NCBI GenBank assembly: GCA_947452995.1 | Contig: CANGEV010000004.1 | Span: 62,001 to 126,000 of the forward strand | From: Chitinophagales bacterium | Lineage (GTDB): Bacteria; Bacteroidota; Bacteroidia; Chitinophagales; CAIODY01 | Direction: 5' to 3' | DNA: 64,000 nt | Shown: positions 53,289-62,882 of the stretch, piece after piece | How positions within the stretch are numbered: position 1 is the first letter of the stretch | Layout of the letters: each line of letters opens with the position of its first letter | Program-made: the position numbers and the translations under genes | Notes under the pieces: generated by a model | Seen by the model: the letters and a program-made list of their open reading frames with translations, nothing else | What the model was told of the DNA's origin: nothing | Databases searched by the model: none

Positions 53289-54133
53289 GTTAAAATGTCT
53301 TTACGTTTGAATATCAATGCGGTTGCTGCCACGAATCCGACAATATGTCCAATCAAAATTAAAGTTGATTCTATTAAGCCGGTCTTATCGATTTCTTCTT
53401 CGAAGAAATACTTCCAAGCATTGATATGCGTGGTAAACAAAAATGGCTTGATTCGGTTCAATACTTCAACATCCGTTGCGTTGATTACTAAAAAAATGAT
53501 GATGATAACCATTGTTCCAACGATAGGGCCAACGGCATTTTCAGTAATGGAAGATAGCAATAAAGCGAGCGCCGCAACGGTAGACATTCCAAGCGCACCA
53601 AAAGTAAAGGCACATGCAAAACGCCATAGCACGTCATTAGAGGCAAATATGGTGATACTTGATGTTTTCATCACAATCAATTCTCCATGCCCAAATAGCA
53701 ATACACCGAGGCCTAATCCAACGATACAAAGCCACACAACCAGAGCGATCGTATAAATCATCGCGGCAAAATATTTAGCCACCACTACATTTACTCGAGA
53801 AACAGGACGCGTCAGTAAAAATCGAAAGGTCCCAGTACTCGCTTCTCCGGCGAGTAATTCACCTGCCACTAAGCTAACGAGCAAAGGAACGTGTACAATT
53901 AACGTTTGCAATACAATCAGGCAAACCAGATATCCATTCATTAAGTTGCCCGTAAAGATGAAGGACTCTTTTAAAGATTGGGTTGCAAAATCGACGAGTC
54001 GATTACCATCTATATAAAATGCAATTTCTAGGATCAGTACGAGCAAGGCAATTCCTGCAAAACCAATATAGGTACGCGGTCTACTAAAGACTTTAAATAG
54101 TTCGATATTAATTAGACGAATAAGCATTTTCAT
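53285..54133 (-). CDS. ABC-2 type transporter permease
   Basis: 282 residues with six hydrophobic spans (about 22-40, 65-90, 112-135, 140-160, 178-200, 205-225, 250-275). The motif AGELLAGEASTGTFRFLLTRPVSR is typical of NosY/GldF-like ABC-2 permeases. No ATPase gene is next to it. The start overlaps the pheS stop by 4 nt (ATGA). The exported substrate is unknown; a coupled LolA-like gene downstream suggests a lipid or lipoprotein connection, which is only an inference. Confidence 0.82.
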   Translation of the reverse strand: MKMLIRLINIELFKVFSRPRTYIGFAGIALLVLILEIAFYIDGNRLVDFATQSLKESFIFTGNLMNGYLVCLIVLQTLIVHVPLLVSLVAGELLAGEASTGTFRFLLTRPVSRVNVVVAKYFAAMIYTIALVVWLCIVGLGLGVLLFGHGELIVMKTSSITIFASNDVLWRFACAFTFGALGMSTVAALALLLSSITENAVGPIVGTMVIIIIFLVINATDVEVLNRIKPFLFTTHINAWKYFFEEEIDKTGLIESTLILIGHIVGFVAATALIFKRKDILT

Positions 54134-55158
54134 CGTGCACCTGCGAATTGAGATACAAAACGTTGATCATTTTCGCTAAACAAACGAAGGTCGTTAATTT
54201 GAAATTTCAACATGGTTAAACGTTCGATCCCCATTCCAAAAGCGAAGCCTGAATATTCCTCTGGATCGATATTACAATTACGCAAGACCTGCGGATGTAC
54301 CATTCCACAACCAAGAATTTCCACCCATCCACTTTGCTTACAAACAGAGCACCCTTTTCCTTTACACAACTGACAAGAGATATCCATCTCTGCAGAAGGT
54401 TCTGTAAACGGAAAATAGGACGGTCGAAAACGAACTTGCACGCCTTCGCCAAAGAATTGCGTTACAAAATAGTATAATGTTTGTTTTAGATCAGCGAAAG
54501 AAACTTTCTTATCGATATATAATCCTTCTACTTGATGAAAGAAGCAATGCGCGCGTGCTGAGATTGTTTCATTACGATACACACGACCGGGCATGATGCT
54601 GCGGATCGGTGGTTTTTGAGCCTCCATCAAACGCACTTGCACAGAGCTAGTATGTGTACGAAGCACCATATCTGGATTCTTATTAACGAAGAAGGTGTCT
54701 TGCATATCACGCGCAGGATGATCTTCGGGAAGATTCAATGCGGAGAAGTTATGCCAATCATCTTCAATCTCACGTGCTTCAGCAACACTAAAACCAATAC
54801 GTCCGAAGATATTATTGATTTCTTGTCCAACAATTTGAAGTGGATGACGAGAGGCGATACGACCATTCGTCGGAGCCGACCAATCGATATCAGAGTCGAT
54901 TTTCAGAGAAGCTGCTTCTTTCAAGTTAGAGTAATGCTGCAGTTTTTCTTCTGCCAAAATCTTAACACTATTAAGTAACTGACCTGCCTCCTTTTTTTGT
55001 TCGTTCGGCACATTTTTCATTTCTGCGAAAATGTCCTTCACCGTACCTTTTGAACCAAGAAATTGAATTCGATACTGTTCAAGAGAGGCAGCATCAGTAA
55101 TTGCAAAATCGTTAATTTGTAGAGAAAGGGCTTCTACCTTCTGACGTAATGAATCCAT
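54130..55158 (-). CDS. pheS: Phenylalanine-tRNA ligase alpha subunit
   Basis: Catalytic subunit of the alpha2beta2 enzyme; 342 residues. N-terminal coiled-coil for tRNA, then HPARDMQDTFFV, RTHTSSVQVR, motif 2 PGRVYRNETISARAHCFFHQVEGLYID, FTEPSAEMDI, and motif 3 GFAFGMGIERLTMLKF. A Cys-rich insert (CQLCKGKGCSVCKQSGW), which could bind zinc, sits before GWVEILGCGMVHP, a form common in Bacteroidota. It heads the overlapping operon with the permease, LolA-like and ccmE genes. pheT is elsewhere. Confidence 0.96.
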   Translation of the reverse strand: MDSLRQKVEALSLQINDFAITDAASLEQYRIQFLGSKGTVKDIFAEMKNVPNEQKKEAGQLLNSVKILAEEKLQHYSNLKEAASLKIDSDIDWSAPTNGRIASRHPLQIVGQEINNIFGRIGFSVAEAREIEDDWHNFSALNLPEDHPARDMQDTFFVNKNPDMVLRTHTSSVQVRLMEAQKPPIRSIMPGRVYRNETISARAHCFFHQVEGLYIDKKVSFADLKQTLYYFVTQFFGEGVQVRFRPSYFPFTEPSAEMDISCQLCKGKGCSVCKQSGWVEILGCGMVHPQVLRNCNIDPEEYSGFAFGMGIERLTMLKFQINDLRLFSENDQRFVSQFAGAR

Positions 55159-55162
55159 ATAA

Positions 55163-55170
55163 CAAACTTA
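55163..55170 (-). promoter_or_regulatory. -7 element abutting pheS (TAAGTTTG)
   Basis: Exact TAnnTTTG ending 4 nt before the pheS ATG. A TTGG sits 19 nt upstream as a possible -33 element. Predicts a leaderless transcript. Confidence 0.55.
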
Positions 55171-55269
55171 CTGCTTTACGAGCCATTTGCCAAGTAAAAA
55201 GCTGAACAATTGACGGATGAAATGTTATCAAGTTTAAAATTGTTAATTGGAAGAGGCTAAAAGAATTTT

Positions 55270-55277
55270 TATTTTTG
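55270..55277 (+). promoter_or_regulatory. -7 element for pyrH (TATTTTTG)
   Basis: Exact TAnnTTTG, 15 nt before ATG 55293. Confidence 0.55.
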
Positions 55278-55292
55278 TAAAAATCAACGACC

Positions 55293-56006
55293 ATGGCCTT
55301 AGCATTCAACCGTGTACTTTTAAAATTAAGTGGTGAAGCCCTTATGGGTGAACAAGAATTTGGTATTGACAACACTATTGTTGCGCAATATTGTCAAGAA
55401 GTAAAAGCGGCTGTTGATGCGGGTTTAGAAGTTTCTATCGTCATTGGCGGTGGAAACATCTATCGTGGATTAAATGCGGCTGAAACGGGGATTGAAAGGG
55501 TTCAAGGCGACTATATGGGTATGTTAGCGACCGTGATCAATGGAATGGCTATTCAAGCAGGATTAGAACGTGTTGGCGTAAGTACACGCTTATTGTCAGC
55601 CATTAAAATGGAACAAATTTGTGAGCCGTTTATTCGTCGCAGAGCAATTCGACACATTGAAAAAGGTCGTGTTGTAATTTTCGGAGCGGGTACGGGCAAT
55701 CCATATTTCACTACCGACACGGCTGCGGCCTTGCGTGCAGTGGAAATTCAAGCCGACGTAATTTTAAAAGGGACACGTGTAGATGGTATTTATACGGCAG
55801 ATCCAGAAAAAGACAAAACAGCCACTCGTTATGATGAAGTAAGCTTCGACGAAGCGATTACACGTAACTTGAAGGTGATGGATATGACAGCATTTGCATT
55901 ATGCAAGGAAAACAAAATACCAATTATCGTCTTCGACATGAATAAGAAAGGCAACTTACTAAAAATTGCACAGGGCGATACAAAGGTGGGAACGATAGTG
56001 AAGTAA
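55293..56006 (+). CDS. pyrH: Uridylate (UMP) kinase
   Basis: Phosphorylates UMP to UDP; 237 residues of the amino-acid-kinase fold. Motifs LLKLSGEALMG, VIGGGNIYRG, FGAGTGNPYFTTDTAAALRAVEI, DVILKGTRVDGIYTADPEKD and VFDMNKKGNL. It is usually beside frr (ribosome recycling factor), but no frr follows here; instead a 30-bp palindrome and a convergent gcvP. Confidence 0.96.
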   Translation: MALAFNRVLLKLSGEALMGEQEFGIDNTIVAQYCQEVKAAVDAGLEVSIVIGGGNIYRGLNAAETGIERVQGDYMGMLATVINGMAIQAGLERVGVSTRLLSAIKMEQICEPFIRRRAIRHIEKGRVVIFGAGTGNPYFTTDTAAALRAVEIQADVILKGTRVDGIYTADPEKDKTATRYDEVSFDEAITRNLKVMDMTAFALCKENKIPIIVFDMNKKGNLLKIAQGDTKVGTIVK

Positions 56007-56032
56007 TCATTAACTTATTTTACAGCCTCCTA

Positions 56033-56062
56033 AAAAATGCACGAATTAATTCGTGCATTTTT
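56033..56062. repeat. 30-bp perfect palindrome, copy 2 (core TGCACGAATTAATTCGTGCA)
   Basis: Located 26 nt after the pyrH stop in the convergent space with gcvP. Same 28-bp centre as copies 1 and 3; the ends are one A/T pair different. A separate conventional terminator for gcvP follows at 56133. Confidence 0.85.
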
Positions 56063-56132
56063 GTTGAAGAACACTTCAAATACTAATAACGCGCAAGACA
56101 ATCAATTTATTTTAAACTGAAACTTTACTCAT

Positions 56133-56167
56133 AAAAAAAATCCCGAACCATTTGGTCCGGGATTTTT
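56133..56167 (-). terminator. gcvP terminator
   Basis: Stem TCCCG..CCA/TGG..CGGGA with one A-C mismatch and a small loop, flanked by A and T runs, 20 nt past the gcvP stop. Confidence 0.85.
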
Positions 56168-56187
56168 TCGTTGTATACTACTCTGTA

Positions 56188-59076
56188 TTAGTTCATCGCC
56201 AACTCTTCTACGCTAGGGCATGTACAAATCAAGTTACGATCGCCATGCGTATTGTTTACACGTGCTACAGCAGGCCAGAATTTACGTACTTTCAAGTAGC
56301 TTAATGGGAAAGCCGCTTCTTCTCTAGTATAACTATGATTCCAATCATTCGACATGATACGTGCCATCGTATGCGGCGCTTGTTTCAACGGATTATCATC
56401 CTTCGACCAAGTTCCATTTTCTACTTTACGAATTTCCGCACGAATTGCGATTAAGGCATCACAGAAACGATCTAATTCACCTTTATCTTCACTTTCTGTT
56501 GGTTCAATCATCATTGTTCCAGCAACAGGGAACGAAACAGTAGGCGCATGGAAACTATAATCCATTAATCGTTTAGCAACATCTTCCACTTCTACACCAA
56601 AGGCTTTAAACGGACGGAAATCAAGAATGAATTCATGTGCCACACGGCCGTTAGCTCCACAATATAAAACTTCGTAATGATTCGCTAATCGAGCTTTCAT
56701 ATAGTTTGCATTGAGAATGGCCATCTTCGTAGACTCTACCAAGCCTTCACTACCTAACATTTTGATATACGCATAGGAGATCAACAAAATACTTGCAGAG
56801 CCCCATGGAGCAGCACTTACGGGAGTAGTCCCCTTTTCTCCTCCCGTTTTGTGGTAAGGATGATTCGGCAAGTAAGGAGCTAACTTTTCGTTACAGCAGA
56901 TAGGCCCCATTCCAGGACCACCACCGCCATGCGGAATAGCAAAGGTCTTGTGCAAATTGATGTGATTAACGTCTGCTCCGATAGTTGCAGGCGATGTCAA
57001 TCCTACTTGCGCATTCATATTCGCTCCATCCATATAAACCAAACCTCCATTATCGTGAATAATTTGACAGATATCAATAATCGATTCTTCAAATACACCA
57101 TGAGTTGAAGGATACGTAACCATCAAACAAGCAAGATTATCCTTGTGCTCTTCAGCCTTTGCCTTTAGATCTGCAACGTCGATATTACCTTTCTCATCAC
57201 ATTTTACAGCAACGATATTCATGCCACACATCGCTGCAGAGGCAGGGTTTGTACCGTGAGCAGATGTTGGAATCAAAGCAATCGTACGATGTGCATTGCC
57301 ATGATCTTCATGATATGCTTTGATAACTAACAACCCAGCATATTCACCTTGCGCACCACTATTTGGCTGTAAGCTACAGGCTGCAAAGCCAGTAACATCA
57401 CATAAATATTTCTCTAACTGTTGAATCATTTCCACATAACCGCCCATTTGGTCGATTGGTGCGAATGGATGCATTTTAGAAAAAGCTGGGTTTGACACAG
57501 GAATCATTTCAGAGGCCGCATTCAATTTCATCGTACAACTTCCTAATGAAATCATCGAAGTTGTTAAACTCAAATCTTTATTTTCAAGCGACTTGATATA
57601 ACGCATCATCATCGATTCTGAGCGATACGAATTAAAAATTTCATGGGTAAGAATAGCAGTACTACGCTTCGCTCCTTCAGGCATGCTATAAGCATTATTA
57701 TCTGCCAAATGACGCTTCCAATTCAGTTTGTTAACTTTTTGATTTTTCGCTTTAGCAAATACCTTACAAATATCTTCCACATCATCTAACGAAGTACATT
57801 CATCCAAAGTGATAGAAATGGTAGTATTTGAAGGATAGAAAAAGTTCATTTTGGCCTTTTCAGACAAGGTACGAATCTCAGAAACGCCTTCTGCAAGCTC
57901 AATCTGGATTGTATCAAAGAAGTTCGAATGCTTTACTTGATAACCCAAACCACTCACCGTTTCCTTTAAAATATTGGTAAACGTATGTACACGATAAGCA
58001 ATTCCTTTAATTCCTTCTGGTCCGTGATATACTGCATACATCCCCGCCATAATGGCCAATAAAGCTTGTGCGGTACAGATATTTGAAGTCGCTTTTTCAC
58101 GACGAATATGCTGTTCACGCGTTTGCAAAGCCATGCGTAAAGCGGTATTGTTATCCGCATCAATTGACACACCGATAATACGTCCTGGCAAATTACGCTT
58201 ATACTCTTCTTTGGTTGCGAAGAAGGCTGCATGCGGACCACCATTGCCCATTGGCACACCAAATCGCTGGGCAGAGCCAACAGCAATTTCAGCACCTAAT
58301 TCAGCCGGAGGCGTCAACAAAGCCAAGGCTAGTAAATCTGTCGCCATTACTACTAGTACACCTGCAGCATGTGCTTTATCAATAAAGGCTTTGTAGTTGT
58401 GAACTTGTCCATCGGCAGCAGGATATTGTACAATTGCACCAAAGAAATCCTCGTTTAATGCAATGGTATTAAAATCACCCATCACTAATTCAATCCCAAG
58501 AGGAGTGCTACGTGTTTTAAGCACTTCAATGGTTTGCGCAAAGCAATTTTGATCAACAAAAAACTTATTGACAGCATTCGCCGCATCACGACTTTTTGCG
58601 TTGTATAACATGATCATCGCTTCGGCAGCAGCTGTCGCTTCGTCTAGTAATGAAGCATTCGCAACAGGGAAGCCAGTCATCTGCGCAACCATCGTTTGAT
58701 AGTTCAATAAAGCCTCTAAACGACCTTGTGCAATTTCAGCTTGGTAAGGCGTATATTGCGTATACCAACCTGGATTTTCAAAAATATTACGAAGTATCAC
58801 ACTTGGCGTATGGGTATCATAATAACCCTGACCGATATAGCTTTTATAAATTTTATTTTGCGCTGCTAATTCCTTCACCAAGTTGAGATATTCCATCTCC
58901 GTAAGCGCTTCCCCGCCTACCTTTGGCACTTTCTTCAAACGAATTGCTTTCGGCACAGTTTCGTCAATTAGTTTGTCTAGCGACTTTGCGCCAACAGCTT
59001 GCAACATGTCATATAGCTCGTGTTCATTCGGGCCGATATGGCGATTCTTAAATTGATCTGGATATAAATGATTCAT
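56188..59076 (-). CDS. gcvP: Glycine dehydrogenase (decarboxylating), full-length P protein
   Basis: PLP enzyme of the glycine cleavage system; decarboxylates glycine and passes the aminomethyl to the H protein lipoyl arm. 962 residues, single-chain type (N- and C-halves joined). N-half opening RHIGPNEHELYDML and SYIGQGYYDTHTPSVILRNIFENPGWYTQYTPYQ; C-half with PLP Lys710 (HINLHKTFAIPHGGGGPGMGP). Also QPNSGAQGEYAGL and HGTNPASAAMCGM. No gcvT or gcvH is nearby. A -7-like TAACTTCG is at 59107-59114. Confidence 0.97.
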   Translation of the reverse strand: MNHLYPDQFKNRHIGPNEHELYDMLQAVGAKSLDKLIDETVPKAIRLKKVPKVGGEALTEMEYLNLVKELAAQNKIYKSYIGQGYYDTHTPSVILRNIFENPGWYTQYTPYQAEIAQGRLEALLNYQTMVAQMTGFPVANASLLDEATAAAEAMIMLYNAKSRDAANAVNKFFVDQNCFAQTIEVLKTRSTPLGIELVMGDFNTIALNEDFFGAIVQYPAADGQVHNYKAFIDKAHAAGVLVVMATDLLALALLTPPAELGAEIAVGSAQRFGVPMGNGGPHAAFFATKEEYKRNLPGRIIGVSIDADNNTALRMALQTREQHIRREKATSNICTAQALLAIMAGMYAVYHGPEGIKGIAYRVHTFTNILKETVSGLGYQVKHSNFFDTIQIELAEGVSEIRTLSEKAKMNFFYPSNTTISITLDECTSLDDVEDICKVFAKAKNQKVNKLNWKRHLADNNAYSMPEGAKRSTAILTHEIFNSYRSESMMMRYIKSLENKDLSLTTSMISLGSCTMKLNAASEMIPVSNPAFSKMHPFAPIDQMGGYVEMIQQLEKYLCDVTGFAACSLQPNSGAQGEYAGLLVIKAYHEDHGNAHRTIALIPTSAHGTNPASAAMCGMNIVAVKCDEKGNIDVADLKAKAEEHKDNLACLMVTYPSTHGVFEESIIDICQIIHDNGGLVYMDGANMNAQVGLTSPATIGADVNHINLHKTFAIPHGGGGPGMGPICCNEKLAPYLPNHPYHKTGGEKGTTPVSAAPWGSASILLISYAYIKMLGSEGLVESTKMAILNANYMKARLANHYEVLYCGANGRVAHEFILDFRPFKAFGVEVEDVAKRLMDYSFHAPTVSFPVAGTMMIEPTESEDKGELDRFCDALIAIRAEIRKVENGTWSKDDNPLKQAPHTMARIMSNDWNHSYTREEAAFPLSYLKVRKFWPAVARVNNTHGDRNLICTCPSVEELAMN

Positions 59077-59106
59077 TGAAGAAGAATTTTTAAATTAAAA
59101 TCTGCG

Positions 59107-59114
59107 CGAAGTTA
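59107..59114 (-). promoter_or_regulatory. Probable -7 element for gcvP (TAACTTCG)
   Basis: TAnnTTTG variant about 30 nt before the gcvP ATG, identical to the one upstream of ftcD. Confidence 0.4.
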
Positions 59115-59172
59115 ACACCCTAAGAAATGATAACAAAAGACAGATATAAACAGTTGCCCTACTTTTCCACAA

Positions 59173-59841
59173 TTAGAAAATATGGAATAAGCGAACGGTA
59201 ATCACATTATTGAACTGACTAGTCCCATAAATTGGATTACCTACAGAATATCCTTTATATATTGCGTTATCATAATGACGGATATAGAGCATAGAATAAC
59301 TAAAACGAGTATCTAGGCCCCATTTAGGAGCGAACATATATTGCAGATTGGCCATCCATGACAAATCACGTCTTTTGAAAGTACTCAGCGGGTTTTCGAC
59401 CTCATAAAAATTAATTTGTTCCTTTGCGGCAAATAGCTGTCCATAGACAATACCGCCTCCCAAACGCACTTTCCCGTCAGGATCATGGTAATTTAAGAAT
59501 AAAGGCACCGCCACATAGCGCAGTTTAGAAATATAATTCTGATTGGGAAAATATTCTTGATTGGGCGACCAGCGAGCGCCTACGGCATGATAGGCCATTT
59601 CAAAATTCATATAAAAGCGACCGCCAAGCCTGAATGCCACAGCAGGAGCGACTGACAAACCTGCCTGATGATAGCCTGCTACCCCATCCCCGTCTACTTG
59701 CGAAGCATTGAGGCCAACGCCTAGATATCCTTGAAAAGTGCGTCTATCCTCTGGCAAGGCCATACTCTTTTTATTGGATTTTGACTGGGAAAAGACAAAA
59801 AGTGGAAATGTTGATAAAATCAGAATGAATATGTGGCGCAT
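59173..59841 (-). CDS. Outer-membrane beta-barrel protein, PorT-like (unknown function)
   Basis: 222 residues from ATG 59841, chosen because it opens the signal peptide MRHIFILILSTFPLFVFSQ and follows a perfect -7 element. The mature part starts FQGYLGVGLNASQVDGDGVAGYHQAGLSVAPAVAFRLG, similar to the 'outer membrane beta-barrel / PorT family' proteins of Bacteroidota, and continues in amphipathic strands to the C-terminal Phe (TVRLFHIF). PorT proper is a type IX secretion component, but this broad family is larger, so no function is assigned. Confidence 0.75.
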   Translation of the reverse strand: MRHIFILILSTFPLFVFSQSKSNKKSMALPEDRRTFQGYLGVGLNASQVDGDGVAGYHQAGLSVAPAVAFRLGGRFYMNFEMAYHAVGARWSPNQEYFPNQNYISKLRYVAVPLFLNYHDPDGKVRLGGGIVYGQLFAAKEQINFYEVENPLSTFKRRDLSWMANLQYMFAPKWGLDTRFSYSMLYIRHYDNAIYKGYSVGNPIYGTSQFNNVITVRLFHIF

Positions 59842-59866
59842 AAGGGCAATTTTTACACTTGATAAA

Positions 59867-59874
59867 CAAAGATA
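59867..59874 (-). promoter_or_regulatory. -7 element for the PorT-like gene (TATCTTTG)
   Basis: Exact TAnnTTTG, 25 nt before ATG 59841. Confidence 0.55.
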
Positions 59875-59896
59875 CAAAGCACTTTACAATTTAACT

Positions 59897-60193
59897 ATGA
59901 GTTTGAAATATAATGCCGGCACGTTGAAGAAATTAGAGACCCTATTGGAGGAAGCCCGCTTTATTGTGCGCTACGAAAAAGGGAACTTTAATTCTGGACA
60001 TTGCATCTTGGAAGATAAACGCATTGTCGTTGTCAATAAATTCTTCAACTTGGAAAGCAAAATTAATTGCTTGATCGATATCGTTCAAAACTTAGATTTA
60101 AAGTCGGTAGAACTTTCTGAAGAGTCCGCACAGCTTTATTTGAAAATTGCGGAGAATAAATTGAACGAAATAGAAATCGCCAAAGAAGCTTAA
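59897..60193 (+). CDS. Small conserved Bacteroidota protein, unknown function
   Basis: 98 residues from ATG 59897. A longer in-frame opening crosses the divergent gene and is rejected. The sequence LKKLETLLEEARFIVRYEKGNFNSGHCILEDKRIVVVNKFFNLESKINCLIDIV recalls a small soluble family kept across Bacteroidota and usually near other housekeeping genes. No signal peptide, no metal motif. It is followed 12 nt later by an MBL-fold hydrolase, probably in the same transcript. Confidence 0.78.
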   Translation: MSLKYNAGTLKKLETLLEEARFIVRYEKGNFNSGHCILEDKRIVVVNKFFNLESKINCLIDIVQNLDLKSVELSEESAQLYLKIAENKLNEIEIAKEA

Positions 60194-60205
60194 TAATTTT
60201 TTACC

Positions 60206-60991
60206 ATGCGCATAACCTTCTTGGGCACAGGCACATCACAAGGCGTACCTATGATAGCTTGTCCATGCGAGGTTTGCCACTCATCCGATTCATTTGATAA
60301 ACGCCTTCGAAGCGCTATTCATATCCAAACAAATCATTATTCTATCGTAATAGATACCGGTCCGGATTTTCGCATGCAAATGCTAGCAAATGCTATTACG
60401 GAAGTGGACGCCATTCTTTTTACGCACGAACACAAGGATCATTCTGCTGGTTTAGATGACGTTAGAGGCTTTAACTATCACATGGCTTGCGATATGCCAA
60501 TATACGGCTCCGCGCATTGTATAGAAGCGATAAAACGTGATTTTCAATATATATTTAGAGAAAAGAAATACCCTGGCATTCCAGAATTGGAAGTGCATGT
60601 ACTTCCGAATGCGCCTTTTACTATTGCACATAAAGGTCGGCCAGCCTTAGCTGTGACACCGATCGAAGTATTACATTATAAATTACCCGTCTTCGGCTAT
60701 CGAATTGGTAGCTTTGCCTATATCACAGATGCCAATTACATTGCTGAAGAAGAGTTAGCGAAATTAAAAGGCGTTAAAACACTCGTGCTAAACGCACTTC
60801 GCCATGAGCCGCATCTTTCACATTTTACACTAAAAGAGGCCATAGAAATAGCACAGAAAATAGGCGCTGAACACACCTACTTCACCCATATCAGTCATCA
60901 ACTAGGCAAGCATCAAGATGTCGAACCTACACTGCCTGCCGGTATGCATCTAGCCTATGATGGACTATCCATCGCAGAAAAAGAATACTAA
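60206..60991 (+). CDS. MBL-fold metallo-hydrolase (PhnP-like)
   Basis: 261 residues of the metallo-beta-lactamase fold. Opening ITFLGTGTSQGVPMIACPCEVC, a Cys-bearing start seen in PhnP-type cyclic phosphodiesterases. Metal-binding FTHEHKDHSAGLDDVR (HxHxDH) and later Asp in YITDANY and His in HISHQLGKH. The likely reaction is hydrolysis of a phosphodiester; the true substrate is unknown, and no phn genes are near. Cytoplasmic. Confidence 0.87.
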   Translation: MRITFLGTGTSQGVPMIACPCEVCHSSDSFDKRLRSAIHIQTNHYSIVIDTGPDFRMQMLANAITEVDAILFTHEHKDHSAGLDDVRGFNYHMACDMPIYGSAHCIEAIKRDFQYIFREKKYPGIPELEVHVLPNAPFTIAHKGRPALAVTPIEVLHYKLPVFGYRIGSFAYITDANYIAEEELAKLKGVKTLVLNALRHEPHLSHFTLKEAIEIAQKIGAEHTYFTHISHQLGKHQDVEPTLPAGMHLAYDGLSIAEKEY

Positions 60992-60994
60992 ATT

Positions 60995-62785
60995 TTACGA
61001 ATCAAGCTTCAGGACAGCCATAAATGCGGACTGCGGAATTTCCACCGTACCAATTTGCTTCATCTTCTTCTTACCTTCCTTCTGCTTTTCTAACAACTTA
61101 CGCTTACGAGAAATATCACCGCCATAACACTTCGCAGTAACGTCTTTACGTAAAGCAGAAATGGTTTCACGTGCAATTACTTTCGCGCCGACAGCCGCTT
61201 GAATAGCAATTTGGAACTGCTGACGTGGTAACAACTCCTTCAATTTTTCGCACAACTTTTTACCAAAATCATATGCCCGACTTTGATGTATCAAGGCACT
61301 TAAAGGATCCACGTTCTCACCATTCAACTTCAAATCCATTTTTACAATTTCAGCTTGCTTATATTCAGTAGGATGATAATCAAAAGAAGCATAACCACGA
61401 GATATCGATTTCAACTTATCATAGAAATCAAATACGATTTCTGCAAGTGGCAATTCAAATATCATTTCAATACGCGAAGGCGTCAAATATGTCTGATTTA
61501 AAATCACACCACGCTTGTCCATACACAGCTTCATGATTGGTCCGATATAATCCGGCTTCGTAATGATAGAGGCTTTGATATAAGGTTCTTCGGAATAATC
61601 TAAACGGCCTGGATCTGGGAAGTCAGACGGGTTATTACAAATATGCAATTCACCATCGTTGGTATACACTTTATACGATACGTTCGGAATCGTTGTGATA
61701 ACACTCATATCAAATTCACGCTCCAGACGTTCTTGCACAATTTCCATATGTAACAAACCTAAGAAGCCACAACGAAATCCAAATCCTAAGGCAGCAGAGC
61801 TTTCTGGTTCATATACTAATGAAGCGTCGTTCAACTTCAATTTATCTAATGATTCACGCAACTCTTGATAATCGTCTGTATCGATAGGATAAACACCCGC
61901 AAATACCATTGGCTTTACTTCTTCGAACCCTTTAATAGCTTCCTCACAAGGCTGTGCAACGGTTGTGATGGTATCGCCCACTTTTACTTCGGAAGATGTT
62001 TTGATACCTGTGATAATATACCCTACGTCTCCGGTAAAAACTTCTTGGGCTGGAGATAATTTCAACTTCAAAACCCCCACTTCATCGGCACCATATTGCA
62101 TGCCTGTATTCACGAACTTTACAAGATCCCCTTTTTTAATAGAGCCATTCAAGACTTTAAAGTAAGCGATGATTCCACGGAAAGGATTAAACACAGAATC
62201 GAAGATCAAAGCTTGCAAAGGCGCATCAGGATTTCCTTTCGGAGCAGGAATACGTTCTACGATTTGCTCTAAAATTTCAGCAACCCCTAAACCTGTACGT
62301 CCGCTCGCTTTCATTACAGATTCACGTGGACAACCGATAAGGTCGACGATTTGATCTGTTACTTCCTCAATCATCGCACCATCCATATCGATTTTATTGA
62401 TGACAGGAATGATCTCCAAACCGCTATCCATTGCGAGATACAGGTTAGAAATTGTTTGGGCTTGAATTCCTTGTGTTGCATCTACTAACAGTAATGCACC
62501 TTCACAAGCGGCGATTGCACGTGACACCTCGTAGGAAAAGTCGACGTGACCAGGCGTATCAATTAAGTTAAGGGTATAGCGCTCTTTGTTATAGACATAG
62601 TCCATTTGAATCGCGTGCGATTTAATGGTAATCCCTCTCTCCTTTTCAAGATCCATATCATCGAGAACCTGATTCTGCATATCGCGAGCAGAAACGGTCT
62701 TGGTGGTCTCTAAAAGACGATCGGCCAAGGTACTTTTACCATGGTCGATATGGGCAATGATACAAAAGTTGCGAATATTCTTCAT
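60995..62785 (-). CDS. lepA: Elongation factor 4 (LepA)
   Basis: Ribosome-bound GTPase that back-translocates or assists assembly under stress; 596 residues. G domain with [47 protein letters not shown] and NKIDMDGA. Domains II-V follow, and the LepA-specific C-terminus [44 protein letters not shown] is complete. -7-like TAATTTCG at 62809-62816. Confidence 0.97.
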   Translation of the reverse strand: MKNIRNFCIIAHIDHGKSTLADRLLETTKTVSARDMQNQVLDDMDLEKERGITIKSHAIQMDYVYNKERYTLNLIDTPGHVDFSYEVSRAIAACEGALLLVDATQGIQAQTISNLYLAMDSGLEIIPVINKIDMDGAMIEEVTDQIVDLIGCPRESVMKASGRTGLGVAEILEQIVERIPAPKGNPDAPLQALIFDSVFNPFRGIIAYFKVLNGSIKKGDLVKFVNTGMQYGADEVGVLKLKLSPAQEVFTGDVGYIITGIKTSSEVKVGDTITTVAQPCEEAIKGFEEVKPMVFAGVYPIDTDDYQELRESLDKLKLNDASLVYEPESSAALGFGFRCGFLGLLHMEIVQERLEREFDMSVITTIPNVSYKVYTNDGELHICNNPSDFPDPGRLDYSEEPYIKASIITKPDYIGPIMKLCMDKRGVILNQTYLTPSRIEMIFELPLAEIVFDFYDKLKSISRGYASFDYHPTEYKQAEIVKMDLKLNGENVDPLSALIHQSRAYDFGKKLCEKLKELLPRQQFQIAIQAAVGAKVIARETISALRKDVTAKCYGGDISRKRKLLEKQKEGKKKMKQIGTVEIPQSAFMAVLKLDS

Positions 62786-62808
62786 ACGCTAGTTCAGGAA
62801 TTAGAGGG

Positions 62809-62816
62809 CGAAATTA
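62809..62816 (-). promoter_or_regulatory. Probable -7 element for lepA (TAATTTCG)
   Basis: TAnnTTTG variant 23 nt before ATG 62785. Confidence 0.4.
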
Positions 62817-62859
62817 CTAAAAATCCACTCGTTTTTTCAGGTGATTAGCGCCTTTGCAT

Positions 62860-62867
62860 TAGATTTG
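62860..62867 (+). promoter_or_regulatory. -7 element for the small secreted-protein gene (TAGATTTG)
   Basis: Exact TAnnTTTG, 15 nt before the GTG at 62883. Confidence 0.5.
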
Positions 62868-62882
62868 TAAAAATTCTATCCG

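Noticed and set aside
53295-53756. A 153-codon + strand frame within the ABC permease
   Set aside because: Antisense shadow of membrane-span codons; lacks promoter and conserved motifs.
58052-58396. A 114-codon + strand frame inside gcvP
   Set aside because: Antisense to a strongly conserved enzyme; no upstream signal.
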